From Cellvibrionales bacterium UBA5860 (GTDB lineage Bacteria > Pseudomonadota > Gammaproteobacteria > Pseudomonadales > Porticoccaceae): DNA of 5,581 nt. Shown piece by piece: positions 5,325 through 5,581 of this stretch. Where the stretch lies: the NCBI GenBank assembly GCA_002431545.1, contig DJFY01000058.1, positions 64,340-69,920 on the forward strand, written 5' to 3'. Each line of letters begins with the position of its first letter. Within the stretch, counting starts at the first letter, position 1. The translations under genes and the position numbers were made by a program. Under the pieces are notes generated by a model. The model worked only from the letters and a program-made list of their open reading frames with translations, ran no database searches and was not told the DNA's origin.

Positions 5325-5581
5325 TTATTGCGATTGTGGCGGCGTGGATCCGGCTCTCGGAGGTTCTGCCCGATTCATATCTGCCAGCAGTTGCGCCAGG
5401 CCCGCCTTGGTTTGCGGGCCAACCAACACCTTGTGCAGGTTACCGCCTTGGTCAATGACCAGGGTTTCCGGCAACGCCTTGGCTGGCTCGAGATTAAAGC
5501 GTTGCCGCGGATCCTGTAACAGGGTGGGAAAGGCAATGCCCAAGTCTTCCGCCTGCCGACGCAGGGCAGCACCTTCGAGGC
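5325..5581 (-). CDS. TlpA/ResA-like thioredoxin-fold protein, C-terminal part (incomplete)
   Basis: The reading frame is open from the right edge of the window to a TAA at 5325, giving 84 visible residues of the C-terminus. The pattern LRRQAEDLGIAFPTLLQDP, then ALPETLVIDQGGNL, is that of the second half of a TlpA/ResA-type thioredoxin domain. It has the helix before a central strand, the cis-proline loop (ALPET, Pro37 of the visible part) and the following beta hairpin VIDQGGNL. Such proteins are usually periplasmic or membrane-anchored thiol-disulfide reductases, often for cytochrome c maturation. The catalytic CxxC and any signal peptide would lie upstream, outside the window, so redox activity cannot be confirmed. 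A proline-rich, polar tail (AEPPRAGSTPPQSQ) follows the domain. The gene converges on the hslVU operon. An in-frame TTG at 5543 is internal, not the start. Confidence 0.8.
   Translation of the reverse strand, partial: LEGAALRRQAEDLGIAFPTLLQDPRQRFNLEPAKALPETLVIDQGGNLHKVLVGPQTKAGLAQLLADMNRAEPPRAGSTPPQSQ

Noticed and set aside
5301..5330. AT-rich stretch as an origin or attachment site
   Set aside because: It is short, has no repeats or integrase nearby, and lies at the end of a convergent gene pair, where AT-rich spacers are common.

Overview
The window reads as an ordinary chromosomal housekeeping segment of a moderately GC-rich proteobacterium, most likely a gammaproteobacterium. HslU ends in EDLSRFIL and tracks the Escherichia coli protein almost throughout, and MurJ aligns with E. 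coli MurJ at a constant offset of 17 residues over its known essential charged residues. The pairing murJ-ribF is also the usual gammaproteobacterial order. I see no mobile element, CRISPR array, RNA gene or horizontally acquired block, and I could not find a new defence or mobile system.

Layout. On the minus strand, murJ (1079-2716, lipid II flippase) is followed by ribF (20-979, riboflavin kinase/FMN adenylyltransferase). The 99-base gap between them carries a perfect TATAAT box that may give ribF its own promoter. The usual next gene, ileS, would lie beyond base 1. On the plus strand, diverging from murJ, are hslV (2868-3413), hslU (3465-4790) and a DUF971 gene (4815-5207). Their tight spacing suggests one transcript. 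The 151-base divergent spacer holds a convincing heat-shock (sigma-32) promoter, CTTGAAA-N13-CCCCAACC, about 30 bases before hslV. Past a possible terminator at 5214-5255, a convergent minus-strand gene, the C-terminal part of a TlpA/ResA-like thioredoxin, enters from the right edge (5325-5581, incomplete).

How the genes work together. HslV and HslU form the two-component ATP-dependent protease HslVU (ClpYQ). The DUF971 protein travels with them; this domain is otherwise linked to iron-sulfur cluster carriers (HCF101) and to gamma-butyrobetaine hydroxylase. MurJ and RibF are envelope and cofactor housekeeping functions with no obvious mechanistic link to the protease.

The points most worth a second look are initiation and regulation. 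Three of the four longest genes (ribF, murJ, hslV) appear to start at TTG and the DUF971 gene at GTG, leaving only hslU with ATG. The ribF start is ambiguous. A short leader ORF overlaps the murJ start. A small hairpin covers the hslU start codon.
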